Source of the DNA: Shewanella waksmanii ATCC BAA-643
GTDB lineage: Bacteria > Pseudomonadota > Gammaproteobacteria > Enterobacterales > Shewanellaceae
Direction of reading: 5' to 3'
Length of the DNA: 64,000 bases
Assembly: GCF_000518805.1 (NCBI RefSeq)
Contig: NZ_JAEH01000029.1
Coordinates: 1 to 64,000 of the forward strand
Below the pieces are notes generated by a model. That model had not been told where the DNA came from. It saw only the letters and a program-made list of their open reading frames with translations, and ran no database searches. The first letter of the stretch is position 1; every line of letters starts with the position of its first letter. The translations under genes were made by a program, and so were the position numbers. This document shows positions 8,863 through 18,632 of this stretch, piece by piece.

Positions 8863-9321
8863 TTATTGGCTGCGTTGTGTCTCGATTGCTAAGTTACGCA
8901 TCTGAATCAGTTCACTGTGTTTTAGGTACAACAGCTCTGCCGTGCGGCGCACAATTTGATCTTCATATTGGCAGAGTTGACCATCTGCGTAGGCCAATTG
9001 CCACATTGCTAAAATGAGTTTTTGTTTCTGCTCAACGCTACATTGTTGGTTAATCTCTTGGGTAAATTCGTACAAAGAGGTGGCATTGCCTTGAATCAAT
9101 TTCGCCTCATTAATTAACTCATTTGCCTCACCGATAGAAAGTTGCATGGATGAAGTCAGCAGCTGCGGCAATAGATCGGCTTCGTTATCGCTCAGGGTTT
9201 CGTCAGCATAAACGACTTCCAGCAGTAAACTCACAGCGGCAAGGCGTAATTGGCGCTCTTGCTCTTCTGGGGTGGCCGCTTCGGTGTGAGAGGTCAAAAA
9301 TTGCTTTAGTTTCACTAGCAT
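8863..9321 (-). CDS. TerB-family (tellurite-resistance-B-like) protein
   Basis: 152-residue helical cytoplasmic protein. Two repeats of the acidic TerB pattern are visible: EVVYADETLSDNEADLLPQLL and QLAYADGQLCQYEDQIVRRTAELL, in which the ADxxxxxxE residues form the metal-binding site in TerB and DjlA-type domains. Its function outside tellurite loci is not settled. It stands alone here, with no other ter gene, so a tellurite role is not supported. Confidence 0.82.
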   Translation of the reverse strand: MLVKLKQFLTSHTEAATPEEQERQLRLAAVSLLLEVVYADETLSDNEADLLPQLLTSSMQLSIGEANELINEAKLIQGNATSLYEFTQEINQQCSVEQKQKLILAMWQLAYADGQLCQYEDQIVRRTAELLYLKHSELIQMRNLAIETQRSQ

Positions 9322-9375
9322 AGATAGATACCTATTCGCTGTGACAATGATACTGATGGGTATTAGAGTCCGATT

Positions 9376-9413
9376 AAAAAAAAGAGTTCATCATAATCGC
9401 TTAGGATGAACTC
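9376..9413 (-). terminator. Rho-independent terminator of the DUF2780 gene
   Basis: Read on the minus strand: stem GAGTTCATC/GATGAACTC with a 12-base loop followed by eight T residues. It separates the DUF2780 gene from the TerB-family gene. Confidence 0.8.
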
Positions 9414-9448
9414 GATTTAATCTTAGCTAATGCCGTCTTTATAGTGGT

Positions 9449-9967
9449 TTATAGCAGTGCGCCTAACCCCTGCATCAGTAAATCGGTGGTGCCGGCACCG
9501 GCCGTTTCATCCACATAGCCTTTGAGAATATCTACCATAGGTGCGGCGAGCTCTTTTGATATACCGAGCTGTTCAAAAGCATCGTAAACCTGAGCCCCAC
9601 CTTGCAGCGAGCTACCTAAATCACCGGCTTTAGCGAGCAAACCTGACATACCAGAGTCACTATCCACTTCTGGTGCGGCAGCAAGTAGACCGTCAATGCC
9701 CGGTATCGCTGCGGCAATGGGACCAAATTGATCACCACCTAAAGTTGACTGGGCCAAAGATAATAGGCTGCCTAATCCACCTTCGGCTTGATTTTGATTG
9801 AGACCGAGTTGCGACATGACACTATCGACGAGTCCACTTGACTGGCTGTCAGTCACCTCAGTTTTACTCTCTTCTTTCTTGGTTAAATCATCAAACCAAC
9901 TCGCGTGCGAGGGAAAGGTTAGAATTGTGGCACTGATTAGTAGTGCAAATGCAGCAGAAAGTCTCAT
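9449..9967 (-). CDS. Exported DUF2780 (VcgC/VcgE-like) protein
   Basis: 172 residues with a clear Sec signal peptide (about residues 1-22, cleavage after SHA) and a glycine/leucine-rich mature part containing DSVMSQLGLNQNQAEGGLGSLLSLA, characteristic of the DUF2780 family. No enzymatic motif is visible. The family's function is unknown. It is monocistronic, with a strong terminator behind it and a divergent membrane-protein gene upstream. Confidence 0.75.
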   Translation of the reverse strand: MRLSAAFALLISATILTFPSHASWFDDLTKKEESKTEVTDSQSSGLVDSVMSQLGLNQNQAEGGLGSLLSLAQSTLGGDQFGPIAAAIPGIDGLLAAAPEVDSDSGMSGLLAKAGDLGSSLQGGAQVYDAFEQLGISKELAAPMVDILKGYVDETAGAGTTDLLMQGLGALL

Positions 9968-10130
9968 TGTTTGCCATCCTATGGTTACAACATCTAAATT
10001 AGCGATCCATTCTAGCGTAATTTGTCACACAGTTTGCAGTTATTTTATGACATCAGTTGTGCAAAAAAACTCAATTTTCGGTATCCTGTGCGACTTACTA
10101 CATTGTTTTAATTATTTATTGGAAAGACAC

Positions 10131-10844
10131 ATGTCATTGTCAGCGATATTAAGCGAAGCGTTTAATTTCTTTCGCAATCATATTAGCCAGTTAGCGATAC
10201 TTACTGTGCCTATTCTGTTTGTCCAAGTCGGCATTCAGTTATGGATTGGAATGGAAATGGCCAATGCCGATCTAGAAAATCCTCAGTTTGGTGCGCCGCA
10301 CATGGCGGCCATGATGGCATTGTTATTGGTATTTTCATTGTTGATTGCAGCTTTGACGCTGTTTTTAGAGCTGCGTTCGCAAGGGCATGACCCAAGCACT
10401 GGGCTTATTTTAAAAACCAGTTTGAACTTTGTGCCGGGCTTATTGCTTGCTGGTGTCTTTTCAGGTCTAGCCATTTTAGCGCCGGTGATGTTATTCGCAG
10501 CGTTTGGCCCATTGTGGCTCATTGGTTTGACGTTAAGTATCTATATTTTTGCGCGCCTAGCCTTCGTTAATTTCATGGTAGTGGTAGAGCGCCTTACGCC
10601 ATTAGAGGCGATAAAAGGTAGCTTTAAGTTCAGTGGGCCAATTGCGTTTAAAACCCTCATGGTGTTGATGCTCTATATCCCGCTGTCGCTATTAGGCGGC
10701 ACGTTTTCGCAAATTGCTCAAAGTGCTGGCTTTCCGGTGCAGCTTATCGTTGAAGTCGGCTTTGCGTTTATCGGTCTATTCGTCAATGTGGCCCTGTTCC
10801 GCTTGTATATGGTGTCGCGTCCATCTGTGGACGAGCAAGTGTAA
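10131..10844 (+). CDS. YciC/UPF0259-like integral membrane protein
   Basis: 237 residues with about six hydrophobic segments and an amphipathic N terminus (SLSAILSEAFNFFRNHISQLA) resembling the YciC/UPF0259 family. YciC has been connected with inner-membrane lipid/stress homeostasis in enterobacteria, but there is no established reaction. The ATG at 10131 has GGAAAG just before it; an upstream in-frame extension has no signal or SD and was not used. A DUF4145-Sel1 gene follows 49 bases later. Confidence 0.62.
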   Translation: MSLSAILSEAFNFFRNHISQLAILTVPILFVQVGIQLWIGMEMANADLENPQFGAPHMAAMMALLLVFSLLIAALTLFLELRSQGHDPSTGLILKTSLNFVPGLLLAGVFSGLAILAPVMLFAAFGPLWLIGLTLSIYIFARLAFVNFMVVVERLTPLEAIKGSFKFSGPIAFKTLMVLMLYIPLSLLGGTFSQIAQSAGFPVQLIVEVGFAFIGLFVNVALFRLYMVSRPSVDEQV

Positions 10845-10893
10845 TTAACGCTGAAACTTGTGGGTTTGTCGCTAAAATATTGGAGCCATTAAC

Positions 10894-12333
10894 GTGTTAA
10901 CTGATATTGAATTCGTGACGCAGTTTTCAGCTGAGCTAGGTGAAGATTACGCCATTGCCAAAAGTTACGTACGTGATGTACCGACCCATGCTTTACTGCA
11001 TATTCGTAGCTTTACCCACAAGTTGACCGATGCGTTGGCGGCTAGCCGACAAATCATTTTTGATAGCCCTAACCTGTATGATCGTATTGAGCGACTCAAT
11101 CAGCAGCGTGTTATCGATGTACGCGTCACTCGGGCGCTTCATCGCTTACGCGGGGACGGTAATCGCGGCGCCCATCCAGAAAAATATCACTTAACAGCAG
11201 AGCAGCTGCAAACATTGGGTGAACGCTCCATCGAACGCTTACTTAGTTTGGTGACGAGTCTTTATCCGGTGTTAAAACAGCAACCCACGCCTGAATATCA
11301 TTTTGAAGCATTCGATTCATTTGCTGGCCGTGACCTGTGTTATCGCGCAGTGATGGAAGATGATGTACAGGCGCAGTACTTATTGGGCATGTCACTGAAA
11401 ACACGTGCTTTGATGCAACGAGAACAAGAGCAAGCATTAGAGCAAAATGCGCAAAACTCCCAGTCTGTTGACGTTAAAAGTGATGCGACCTTTGCCAAAG
11501 CCGCTTATTGGTTTGGTTTAGCCGCCGAACAGCATCATGATGCTATGCATGAACATGGCGTTAGCTTAATTCATGGCTATAGCGGTAGTGTTGACGTGGC
11601 TGCCGGTGAGCAAGCGATTGCCCAAGCGGCTAAGCTCGGGGTGGCCAATGCCATGGCGCTGTTGGGTTACTTCTACTTAGTGGGTGGCGAGACCATTCAA
11701 GCCAATAGCGGGGATGCATTGCATTACTTGCAAGCGGCAGCTGCTAAAGAGCAATCTGAGGCGATGGCGAATCTGGGCGTACTTTATTATCAACAAGGCA
11801 ATATGCCACAAGCTCATCATTTCATTTCTAAAGCGGCTCAAGCTGGTTTTCCCCATGCCCAGTATCATCTAGCGTTAATGCTGGCCCGAGGGGAGGGCTG
11901 TACCGCGGATGCAATAGCCAGCGAGCAGTGGATGGCCGAAGCTGCTGAACAAGGTCAGCTAGATGCAATGCTGACTCGTGCACAGCATATGCTTAATGAT
12001 GAAAATGCATTTGGCAATGACCTTTCACAAGCAGAGCAGTATTTGCGTGAAGTCGTGCGCTATGGCCATAGTGTACCGGCGATGATTGAACTTAGCATTG
12101 CCTTAGCAGATGGTATTTTGGGGCGCATTGATGTAGTGGGTTCGGCGGCATTACTGAATATGGCTCGCAGCCGTGGCAATGAACAAGAGCAGCAGGTAAT
12201 TGCGCCTTTATGGCAATCATTACAGCAGCAAATCAGCAGTGTGTTGGCGGTAACCGATGATACTCATGAGCGCCAAGCGTTAACACGTGCACAAGAGTTG
12301 CTTAATGATGATCATGACTTGGCTTCAACATGA
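10894..12333 (+). CDS. DUF4145 plus Sel1-repeat protein
   Basis: 479-residue cytoplasmic protein. Residues about 1-125 match the DUF4145 pattern (ALHRLRGDGNRGAHPEKY), a domain frequently fused to restriction, helicase or signalling modules. The rest is a run of Sel1/TPR-like helical repeats, for example AMALLGYFYLVGGE, AMANLGVLYYQQGNMPQA and AQYHLALMLARGEGC. Such repeats form a solenoid scaffold for protein-protein contacts. The start is a GTG at 10894, with GGAG nine bases upstream. Function unknown; a scaffold or stress-signalling role is an inference from the repeats. Confidence 0.75.
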   Translation: MLTDIEFVTQFSAELGEDYAIAKSYVRDVPTHALLHIRSFTHKLTDALAASRQIIFDSPNLYDRIERLNQQRVIDVRVTRALHRLRGDGNRGAHPEKYHLTAEQLQTLGERSIERLLSLVTSLYPVLKQQPTPEYHFEAFDSFAGRDLCYRAVMEDDVQAQYLLGMSLKTRALMQREQEQALEQNAQNSQSVDVKSDATFAKAAYWFGLAAEQHHDAMHEHGVSLIHGYSGSVDVAAGEQAIAQAAKLGVANAMALLGYFYLVGGETIQANSGDALHYLQAAAAKEQSEAMANLGVLYYQQGNMPQAHHFISKAAQAGFPHAQYHLALMLARGEGCTADAIASEQWMAEAAEQGQLDAMLTRAQHMLNDENAFGNDLSQAEQYLREVVRYGHSVPAMIELSIALADGILGRIDVVGSAALLNMARSRGNEQEQQVIAPLWQSLQQQISSVLAVTDDTHERQALTRAQELLNDDHDLAST

Positions 12334-12421
12334 GCATTTTCGTCGATAACCCTCTACTTATTGAATACAATATTCAAAAATAGTACATTGGCGCATGATT
12401 TTCCACTGTAAGGTGAGCTCA

Positions 12422-13699
12422 GTGCCTATTTCAAGCGCGATCCAAGTTCAATTCCCGGTTGCCGAACAGCGTGTTAACAGTATGCTCGATCAGCAGGCCG
12501 AGGCGTATGTGAAATTAGTCTTGGCGGTGGGATGTCATCAAAGTGATTATGTTGACGCCTATTATGGTCCGCAATCATGGCGTTCAGAGCAGCGTTTGCT
12601 GCCACTGCCTTTGCTGCTACAAAGCGCAAAGGGCATCGACACTCAGTTTGCGGCATTAGCGCAGCAAACCCTCAGCCAGACGCAGTCGCAGCGTTTGTCG
12701 TTCTTGCAGTTGCAACTCGACTCGGTCATTTTTTACATTGAACAGTTACAGGGCAAATCGGTTAGCTTTCGTCAGCAGTCGGCTGGCTTGTATGATGCGC
12801 TGGCTCCTGAGTATCAACTGAGTGATTTTACGCTTAGTTTGTCGACGCTTGATCAGCTTTTGCCGGGCAATGGCGATTTAAGGCAGCGTTTTGAAGATTA
12901 TCGCGCCCAATTTATTGTGCCCAGTCATGCAGTCGCCTGCGTATTTAACGCGTGTGTGCAAAAGGCGCGGCAACTGACCGGATTGCACATTACGCTCCCA
13001 ACGGCTGAAAACTTTAAAATCGAATATGTGACAGACCAAATCTGGACGGCCTATAACTGGTATCAAGGCCAGTTCAATAGTGTGATTCAGTTAAATCAAG
13101 ATCAGCCTTTGTATCTTGAGCGAGCCATGGAGCTAGCCAGCCACGAAGGTTATCCAGGCCATCACGTATTTAACGTGCTACAAGAGCAAAGCTTAGTGCA
13201 GCAACAAGGCTGGGTAGAGTACGCGATTTACCCACTATTTAGCCCAATATCTTTTCTGTCTGAAGGCAGTGCCAATTATGCGCTTGCTATGATCATGACA
13301 GATGAGCAAAGACTAGCTTTTGAGCGTGATGTACTAATGCCAATGGCAGGTATTGAGGCGGATATTGCGCATTATCAGCAAGTGATGCAGGTCTATAAGC
13401 AGTTGGCGTATTTGGACAACTATGTATGCCAAAAGCTGACTGATGGCCACATTGATACCGATACTGCGGCTGCACTATTGGTCAAATATGGGTTGTACTC
13501 AGATTCGCGTGCCGCCCAGCGGGTACGCTTCTATCAAGCCAATCAAGCTTATGTGATTAATTATAACTTTGGCGAATACAGTGTGAAAAACTGGGTTGCG
13601 GCACAACAAGCCAAGGGCGCAACGGCTTGGCAAGCGTTTGAGGCCCTACTTAGAGGGCCTCTGAGTGCTTCACAAATATTGGCAGGACTTAGCCGTTAG
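12422..13699 (+). CDS. DUF885-family metallopeptidase-like protein
   Basis: About 425 residues. The zinc-site signature of DUF885 is clear: ELASHEGYPGHHVF with a downstream glutamate in FLSEGSANYA, as in HExxPGHH-type metalloproteins. There is no signal peptide, so it is probably cytoplasmic or not classically exported. The GTG at 12422 is preferred because AAGGTGAG sits five bases in front of it; ATGs at 12395 and 12482 are alternatives. Substrate unknown. The stop overlaps the end of the convergent small membrane-protein gene by 11 bases. Confidence 0.75.
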   Translation: MPISSAIQVQFPVAEQRVNSMLDQQAEAYVKLVLAVGCHQSDYVDAYYGPQSWRSEQRLLPLPLLLQSAKGIDTQFAALAQQTLSQTQSQRLSFLQLQLDSVIFYIEQLQGKSVSFRQQSAGLYDALAPEYQLSDFTLSLSTLDQLLPGNGDLRQRFEDYRAQFIVPSHAVACVFNACVQKARQLTGLHITLPTAENFKIEYVTDQIWTAYNWYQGQFNSVIQLNQDQPLYLERAMELASHEGYPGHHVFNVLQEQSLVQQQGWVEYAIYPLFSPISFLSEGSANYALAMIMTDEQRLAFERDVLMPMAGIEADIAHYQQVMQVYKQLAYLDNYVCQKLTDGHIDTDTAAALLVKYGLYSDSRAAQRVRFYQANQAYVINYNFGEYSVKNWVAAQQAKGATAWQAFEALLRGPLSASQILAGLSR

Positions 13700-14018
13700 G
13701 ATCGTGCTCAAACGTACGGCCTTGGTGAGGGCGTGGACTAAATGAAGTCTCGCGCTGGCCGAATCGTTGCGGTTGTGCAGGTTCAAAATCGCTTTGTTGT
13801 TGCTCAAACTGCTGTCGGTTAAATTTAGCTAGTTGGCGTTTCAAAAACACTCTGCCAAATAAACTTAACGCTATAAAACTGCTCGCACCAACTAATAATA
13901 CAAATGGCAGTGCGATTAAAACTAGTGTCATCACTAATAAGCCGATCACAAATGCTAACCAGCCTCTGCCGCCAGAAAAACGCTGCAATGGACTTTGGTT
14001 GAATTGGCTATAAATCAT
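13689..14018 (-). CDS. Small membrane protein of unknown function
   Basis: 109 residues: one long or two closely packed hydrophobic segments (about residues 20-55, GWLAFVIGLLVMTLVLIALPF then SSFIALSLFGRVFL), followed by a Gln-rich, Arg-rich cytoplasmic tail (FNRQQFEQQQSDFEPAQPQRF). No domain recognised. It is monocistronic and convergent with the DUF885 gene, whose last 11 bases it overlaps. Confidence 0.6.
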   Translation of the reverse strand: MIYSQFNQSPLQRFSGGRGWLAFVIGLLVMTLVLIALPFVLLVGASSFIALSLFGRVFLKRQLAKFNRQQFEQQQSDFEPAQPQRFGQRETSFSPRPHQGRTFEHDPNG

Positions 14019-14177
14019 TGGGTACTCCCTTGGTTACTTCGACTCAGTCTGCCTATTTACTAAACGAATTTCACGTTAAATCCGCTTAATCTTGATGCGC
14101 AAATGTAACTGAGTTTTTCATTGTTGCCATGGCAATGATAGCAGTTGGCGGATTAACCTAAGCTGAATCAGTACGAA

Positions 14178-15152
14178 TTAAGGGGCATCATGGTTATCGC
14201 GAAACGCTTCGGCGACTTTCTGACAAATCGTTTGCCGTATCCATTTATGCCCTGGTTCATCGTTATTACGTTCATGCCATAACAGTACATAGGCCAGCGG
14301 CAGAAACTTAATTGGCAGTGGCAGCTCAACCAATGGGTAGAGTTTGCTTGCATGGCGGGCGAAACTCGATGGCAAGGTAAAGATCAGATCGCTATGGGCA
14401 CAAATACTGGCAGCACCATAAAAGTCCGGTACCGTGGTACTGAGGCGTCGGCGGTGCCCTTGGGTGGCTAAGTGGTAGTCTAGCGCCCACCATTCGTTAC
14501 CCTCACAACGCACTTGTACATGGCTCATTTCCAAATAAACCGCTAAATTCCATTGCCCTTGCTGCACCGTAGATAAGATGGGGTGGTCTTGACGGACGAG
14601 ACAAACCTGATGGTCGGTAAACAAAGTTTGGTGGGCGATGCCTTCGGGTAATTGCTCAACGCGAAAATCTGACTGGGGATGCAGATCGCGACCGGCAATA
14701 CCAAAATCGATTTGACCTTGTTGCAGCGCTGGCATCGACTGCTCCAACCAAAAATAGGTATCTAGGCGCAGGTTGGGGGCGTTGTTCAGCAGTGGGCCAA
14801 TAAAATAAGGCATTAAGGTTTCATAGGCGCTTTCAACCATGGCAAAAGAGAATTGCCGCGTACTATTGGCCGGTATGAAACTCGGTGGCTGAGTTAGCTG
14901 ATGCAAGCGCTGCAACATATCGGGTAATTGCTGACTGAGTTGCACCGCATGGGCTGTCGGTTTTAATCCATGAGCGGTACGAATAAATAAGGGATCGTCT
15001 AAGGTTTCTCTTAGTCGATTTAAGCTTTTACTTAGCGCAGATTGGCTTAGGTGGAGCCGATTGGCGGCCCGCGTCACGCTGTGTTCTTCAAGTAACACCT
15101 GCAAAATGACTAACAGGTTAAGATCGATACGGGCTAGGTTATCTAGGCTCAT
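14178..15152 (-). CDS. LysR-family transcriptional regulator
   Basis: 324 residues: an N-terminal winged HTH (LLEEHSVTRAANRLHLSQSALSKSLNRLRETLDDPLFIR) of the NodD/LeuO-like branch, then a periplasmic-binding-protein-like effector domain. It is divergent from a Bcr/CflA drug exporter with a 141-bp shared intergenic region, the standard layout for a LysR regulator of an adjacent pump. The inducer cannot be inferred. Confidence 0.9.
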   Translation of the reverse strand: MSLDNLARIDLNLLVILQVLLEEHSVTRAANRLHLSQSALSKSLNRLRETLDDPLFIRTAHGLKPTAHAVQLSQQLPDMLQRLHQLTQPPSFIPANSTRQFSFAMVESAYETLMPYFIGPLLNNAPNLRLDTYFWLEQSMPALQQGQIDFGIAGRDLHPQSDFRVEQLPEGIAHQTLFTDHQVCLVRQDHPILSTVQQGQWNLAVYLEMSHVQVRCEGNEWWALDYHLATQGHRRRLSTTVPDFYGAASICAHSDLIFTLPSSFARHASKLYPLVELPLPIKFLPLAYVLLWHERNNDEPGHKWIRQTICQKVAEAFRDNHDAP

Positions 15153-15293
15153 TAAGATATTCCTCAGGGGAAATTCAGTTCTGAAATTATACCATTTCTA
15201 TTCATAACATTGTTTGGGTAATATCAACACTCAATAACGGATACACCAAGGCTCAACTGAGCACACTCACTGAGCTGTAATACTGAGAGAATC

Positions 15294-16496
15294 ATGCGTC
15301 GAAATTTACTGCCAATACTGATGTCGATGGTGGTGTTAAGCCCACTTGCCATTGATATTTATCTACCCTCTATGCCCACAATGGCCGCCGAATTTTCGGT
15401 GTCGGCCAGTGAAGTGCAGTCGACATTAGTATTGTTCCTATTTGCGATGGGTGTCGGGCAAATTCTAATTGGCCCGCTTGCTGACCGTTACGGTCGTCGA
15501 CCTGTCGCTTTAGGTGGGGTGTTACTCTATATCGCCAGCAGTATATTAGCGGCAATTGCCATTGAGTTTCATTGGTTGCAAATTGCCAGAGTGCTGCAAG
15601 GTTTAGCGGCTTGTTCCACCTCTATTGTGGTGTTTAGTGCCGTGCGCGATTGTTTTACACCAAAAGAGGGCGCACGTTACTACAGTTATCTCAACGGGGT
15701 GATTTGTGTCATTCCGGCTTTAGCACCTACCCTTGGAGGCTTATTAGCACTGCAATTTGGTTGGCGCTCTACTTTCGTATTTATGACGCTTTATGCGGTG
15801 GTCATTATGGTTTTGGTGGGTTACCGATTACCTGAAACTCGACCTAGCAATACCGTGACTACTGGCCCTCTATATCGTTGGGCCCGTTATCAGCCGGTAT
15901 TGAAAGAACCGCATTTCTTATTCTATGCCTTTGCATGTATGGCCGGTATGGCGGCGATTTTAACCTATGTGTCTTATTCACCAGTATGGTTAATCGATCG
16001 TCTCGGGGTATCTGAGCTGACCTTTAGTGGGCTTTTTGGACTTAATGCTCTGGTCAATATTGTGGCCTGCTTTGTGGCACCTATGGTGATAACACGTTTG
16101 GGCAACCGGCCAACGGTCATTGTGGCCTTGTCGGCAATGTTAGCATCGGCGGTGATTCAGGTTATTACCCAACAGGTTGGTCCGCAGCAAGGTCTAGCTG
16201 CTGCGTTTGCCTTTATGTTACCTATGATGCTGCTGTGTATAGGTTTTGCGTTATTGCTTGGCCCCGCAACTAGTATGGCGTTGTCAGCATTTGGTGAGCG
16301 GGCAGGTACAGCAACGGCAACGTTAGGCTTTATTCAGATGAGTGGTGCATCATTGCTGACCGGATTAGTGCAGCAAACGGCGATTCCCGCCCCTTATGCT
16401 GTGGCATTAGTGATGGGCTGTTTAGCCAGCGCACTGTTATTAATGATGGCGATGCCAAAGTTTGATAGTTGGCACCAAGAGCAACATCACCACTAA
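15294..16496 (+). CDS. Bcr/CflA-family MFS drug-efflux transporter
   Basis: 400 residues, 12 predicted membrane helices. Diagnostic segments: LSPLAIDIYLPSMPTMAAEF in TM1 and GPLADRYGRRPVALGG, the MFS loop 2-3 motif A. The DIYLP motif is typical of the Bcr/CflA (DHA1) group, which exports drugs such as bicyclomycin or chloramphenicol by proton antiport. The divergent LysR gene probably controls it. EmrD is an alternative name within the same superfamily. Confidence 0.88.
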   Translation: MRRNLLPILMSMVVLSPLAIDIYLPSMPTMAAEFSVSASEVQSTLVLFLFAMGVGQILIGPLADRYGRRPVALGGVLLYIASSILAAIAIEFHWLQIARVLQGLAACSTSIVVFSAVRDCFTPKEGARYYSYLNGVICVIPALAPTLGGLLALQFGWRSTFVFMTLYAVVIMVLVGYRLPETRPSNTVTTGPLYRWARYQPVLKEPHFLFYAFACMAGMAAILTYVSYSPVWLIDRLGVSELTFSGLFGLNALVNIVACFVAPMVITRLGNRPTVIVALSAMLASAVIQVITQQVGPQQGLAAAFAFMLPMMLLCIGFALLLGPATSMALSAFGERAGTATATLGFIQMSGASLLTGLVQQTAIPAPYAVALVMGCLASALLLMMAMPKFDSWHQEQHHH

Positions 16497-16574
16497 ATTG
16501 CACCGCAGTGACTCGAGTTGCTGCTCGCTATATCACTTAGTGATCTCTTACCCTATCACTCAGTGCTAACCCCA

Positions 16575-16605
16575 AACGCCACTGCTCACCACAGTGGCGT
16601 TTTTC
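16575..16605. terminator. Terminator after the Bcr/CflA gene
   Basis: 10-bp perfect stem AACGCCACTG/CAGTGGCGTT with a 7-base loop and a T-run. It lies between the exporter and the convergent porin gene. Confidence 0.82.
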
Positions 16606-16614
16606 TATGGTTAT

Positions 16615-17598
16615 CTAAAAACGCCCTATTAGGCTCGCGCCAGCGGAAAAGCCCTCTAATGTGCCATCGTATCGGTCACCAAAAAACTGTTCTGCATGAA
16701 ATTGAGCGGCTAGGTGATCAGAAAATTGCCACCAGTAGGCGGTGTTGAGGCTAAGCTGATCAATACTGTTACTTCCGCTCTCATAGTAGCCATTGTTCCT
16801 GTCGGAGTTATATTCATAGCTCAAATCCCGCCACATGTAGTGAGCTCCGAGTGACCACGAATTATTAATAAACCAGTCCAGTGACGCTGAAACTACATAC
16901 ACATCAGCCTGATACTGACTTGTCGTTGGACTAGATTGCCAATGACTTAAATTAGTTTGCTCTATATCTTGTTTTTCGCCAACAAGATAAAAATCAATAC
17001 CGGCGGTAGTCTCGAATCGAATAAAGTGTCGGTACTCAATCCCAAAACCATCAATGGTTTTTTCTTCACGATTTATAAAGTTATCTAACGTCTTATATGA
17101 ATCATCCTGTGATTCGTTGCTATAGAACACCGTAATAGATGCGTTATCGTTAAGGTAATACCCCAAAGATAAACCATATTCATCACTGTCTTGGGAAAAG
17201 GTGTTACTCAGTTGTGCAGGTTTAGATTGTTGATAACGTCCACCGACAAACCAGCCGTTATCGAACACATAGGTTGCATCAACACCGTAGAAGTCGCTAT
17301 CGGCTTTTGCACCGCCTGATAACGAGTCTTGTTGAGCGGTATAGAACGCACCAAATTGACTGCTTTGAGCTAAAAAACCGTTGAGTGCATAGGGGCCATT
17401 GGCAACATCAACTTCATCGAGGTAGTAACGATAATTGACTTGCCATAGATCACTGCCTGACAAATAACTGTCTATGTTATCATTGTTGATATAACTCAGA
17501 TCAGCTTGATGATTAAACTGGCCAGTGTTGGCAAGCACCAACGAGGGTACAGCGAGCATGGCAATGGCTATGATTGGGTACTTCGCAGGTTTGCGCAT
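16615..17598 (-). CDS. Putative outer-membrane porin
   Basis: 327 residues with a signal peptide (cleavage after VLA near residue 23) and a mature part of alternating aromatic/polar strands (YGLSLGYYLNDNASITVFYS, WSLGAHYMWRDLSYEYN), ending in the outer-membrane signature GASLIGRF with a C-terminal Phe recognised by the BAM complex. It is most like small Shewanella putative porins of unknown selectivity. Monocistronic. Confidence 0.75.
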   Translation of the reverse strand: MRKPAKYPIIAIAMLAVPSLVLANTGQFNHQADLSYINNDNIDSYLSGSDLWQVNYRYYLDEVDVANGPYALNGFLAQSSQFGAFYTAQQDSLSGGAKADSDFYGVDATYVFDNGWFVGGRYQQSKPAQLSNTFSQDSDEYGLSLGYYLNDNASITVFYSNESQDDSYKTLDNFINREEKTIDGFGIEYRHFIRFETTAGIDFYLVGEKQDIEQTNLSHWQSSPTTSQYQADVYVVSASLDWFINNSWSLGAHYMWRDLSYEYNSDRNNGYYESGSNSIDQLSLNTAYWWQFSDHLAAQFHAEQFFGDRYDGTLEGFSAGASLIGRF

Positions 17599-17802
17599 AT
17601 TACATCCTTGTTATTGTTGATCTATTTAGCGACAGCTTAATGATGCGACTAAATAGTGACGGCGTTATGTTAGCTAAGCGCAATAAAGCCAGCTAACTTA
17701 ATCTTCAACTAGTGCATTAAATTAGCATTTAACAGGCTGATACATATAGATATTAATTGAATCAAACTGTATCGATATCTCGTAATCAATCATTGGGAAG
17801 TC

Positions 17803-18414
17803 ATGTCTAGAAACTGCTGTGATGCTTGCTTATTTCCGCTTAATGCATGTATATGTGACGCCATTCGTCCGCTCAATCATCAGCAAGAATTGATTGTAAT
17901 GCAGCGCCCTAGTGAGGTGGGTCATGCCAAAAACAGTGTGCGGCTGATGCAGTTGGTACTGAGCAACTTAAAAGTGTTTGTGGGTGAGCAGAGTGCAGAT
18001 TTTGCCGCGTTACAACACTACTTAAACCAGTGCGGTAAACCGGTGTTTTTGATTTACCCCAGTGATGACAGCAAAGAGATAGGGCAAGCTGCAGTGCCGA
18101 GCAATGCAGTATTTATTCTACTTGATGGTACCTGGCGTAAGGCCTACAAATTATTGCAACTGAACCCCTGGTTGAGCCAGTATCGGGCATTGCATTTTGA
18201 TTTAGCGTCAGCGTCTAACTACACCATTCGTAAATCCAGTCGCAGTGATAGTCTATCCACGTTAGAGGCAGCCGCGATGACGTTAAAACAGCTGGACAAT
18301 AATCTCGATGTGACACCGCTCACCGACGCTTTGGCTGCAATGGTTAATAGGCGTTTAGCGGCAATGCCTGCAGAGGTGCGTCAACGTTACCGCAAATCAA
18401 CTGACACAGAATGA
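17803..18414 (+). CDS. DTW-domain tRNA-uridine aminocarboxypropyltransferase-like protein
   Basis: 203 residues with an N-terminal Cys cluster (CCDACLFPLNACICD) and the DTW-domain core LLDGTWRKAYKL followed by YTIRKSSRSDSLSTLEAAA. DTW proteins such as E. coli TapT (YfiP) use S-adenosylmethionine to add the 3-amino-3-carboxypropyl group to uridine in tRNA. The length and both motifs fit this family. The exact tRNA position modified in this organism is not shown by the sequence. Confidence 0.85.
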   Translation: MSRNCCDACLFPLNACICDAIRPLNHQQELIVMQRPSEVGHAKNSVRLMQLVLSNLKVFVGEQSADFAALQHYLNQCGKPVFLIYPSDDSKEIGQAAVPSNAVFILLDGTWRKAYKLLQLNPWLSQYRALHFDLASASNYTIRKSSRSDSLSTLEAAAMTLKQLDNNLDVTPLTDALAAMVNRRLAAMPAEVRQRYRKSTDTE

Positions 18415-18632
18415 TAAATCTAGGTCACTGGCTTTACTGCAATTTTGTGACATATATCAGGGCTTGCTGAACAAATCTTCGCTCAGATCACGATATTTCA
18501 ATAAGGATTCAGGTCTAATGCCTGTTGTCGCCCAATGGGGGATTGGGGGTTGTGTCATCGCGTTGTCCATGCAGGGAGGCAACGCTTTAGGGGAAACCCA
18601 GGTGGCACAGCTTCCCGCTAATCAAATTGATA

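Noticed and set aside
12361-12377. TTGAATA-CAA-TATTCAA hairpin after the DUF4145-Sel1 gene
   Set aside because: AT-only stem without a T-run on the coding strand; too weak to call a terminator.
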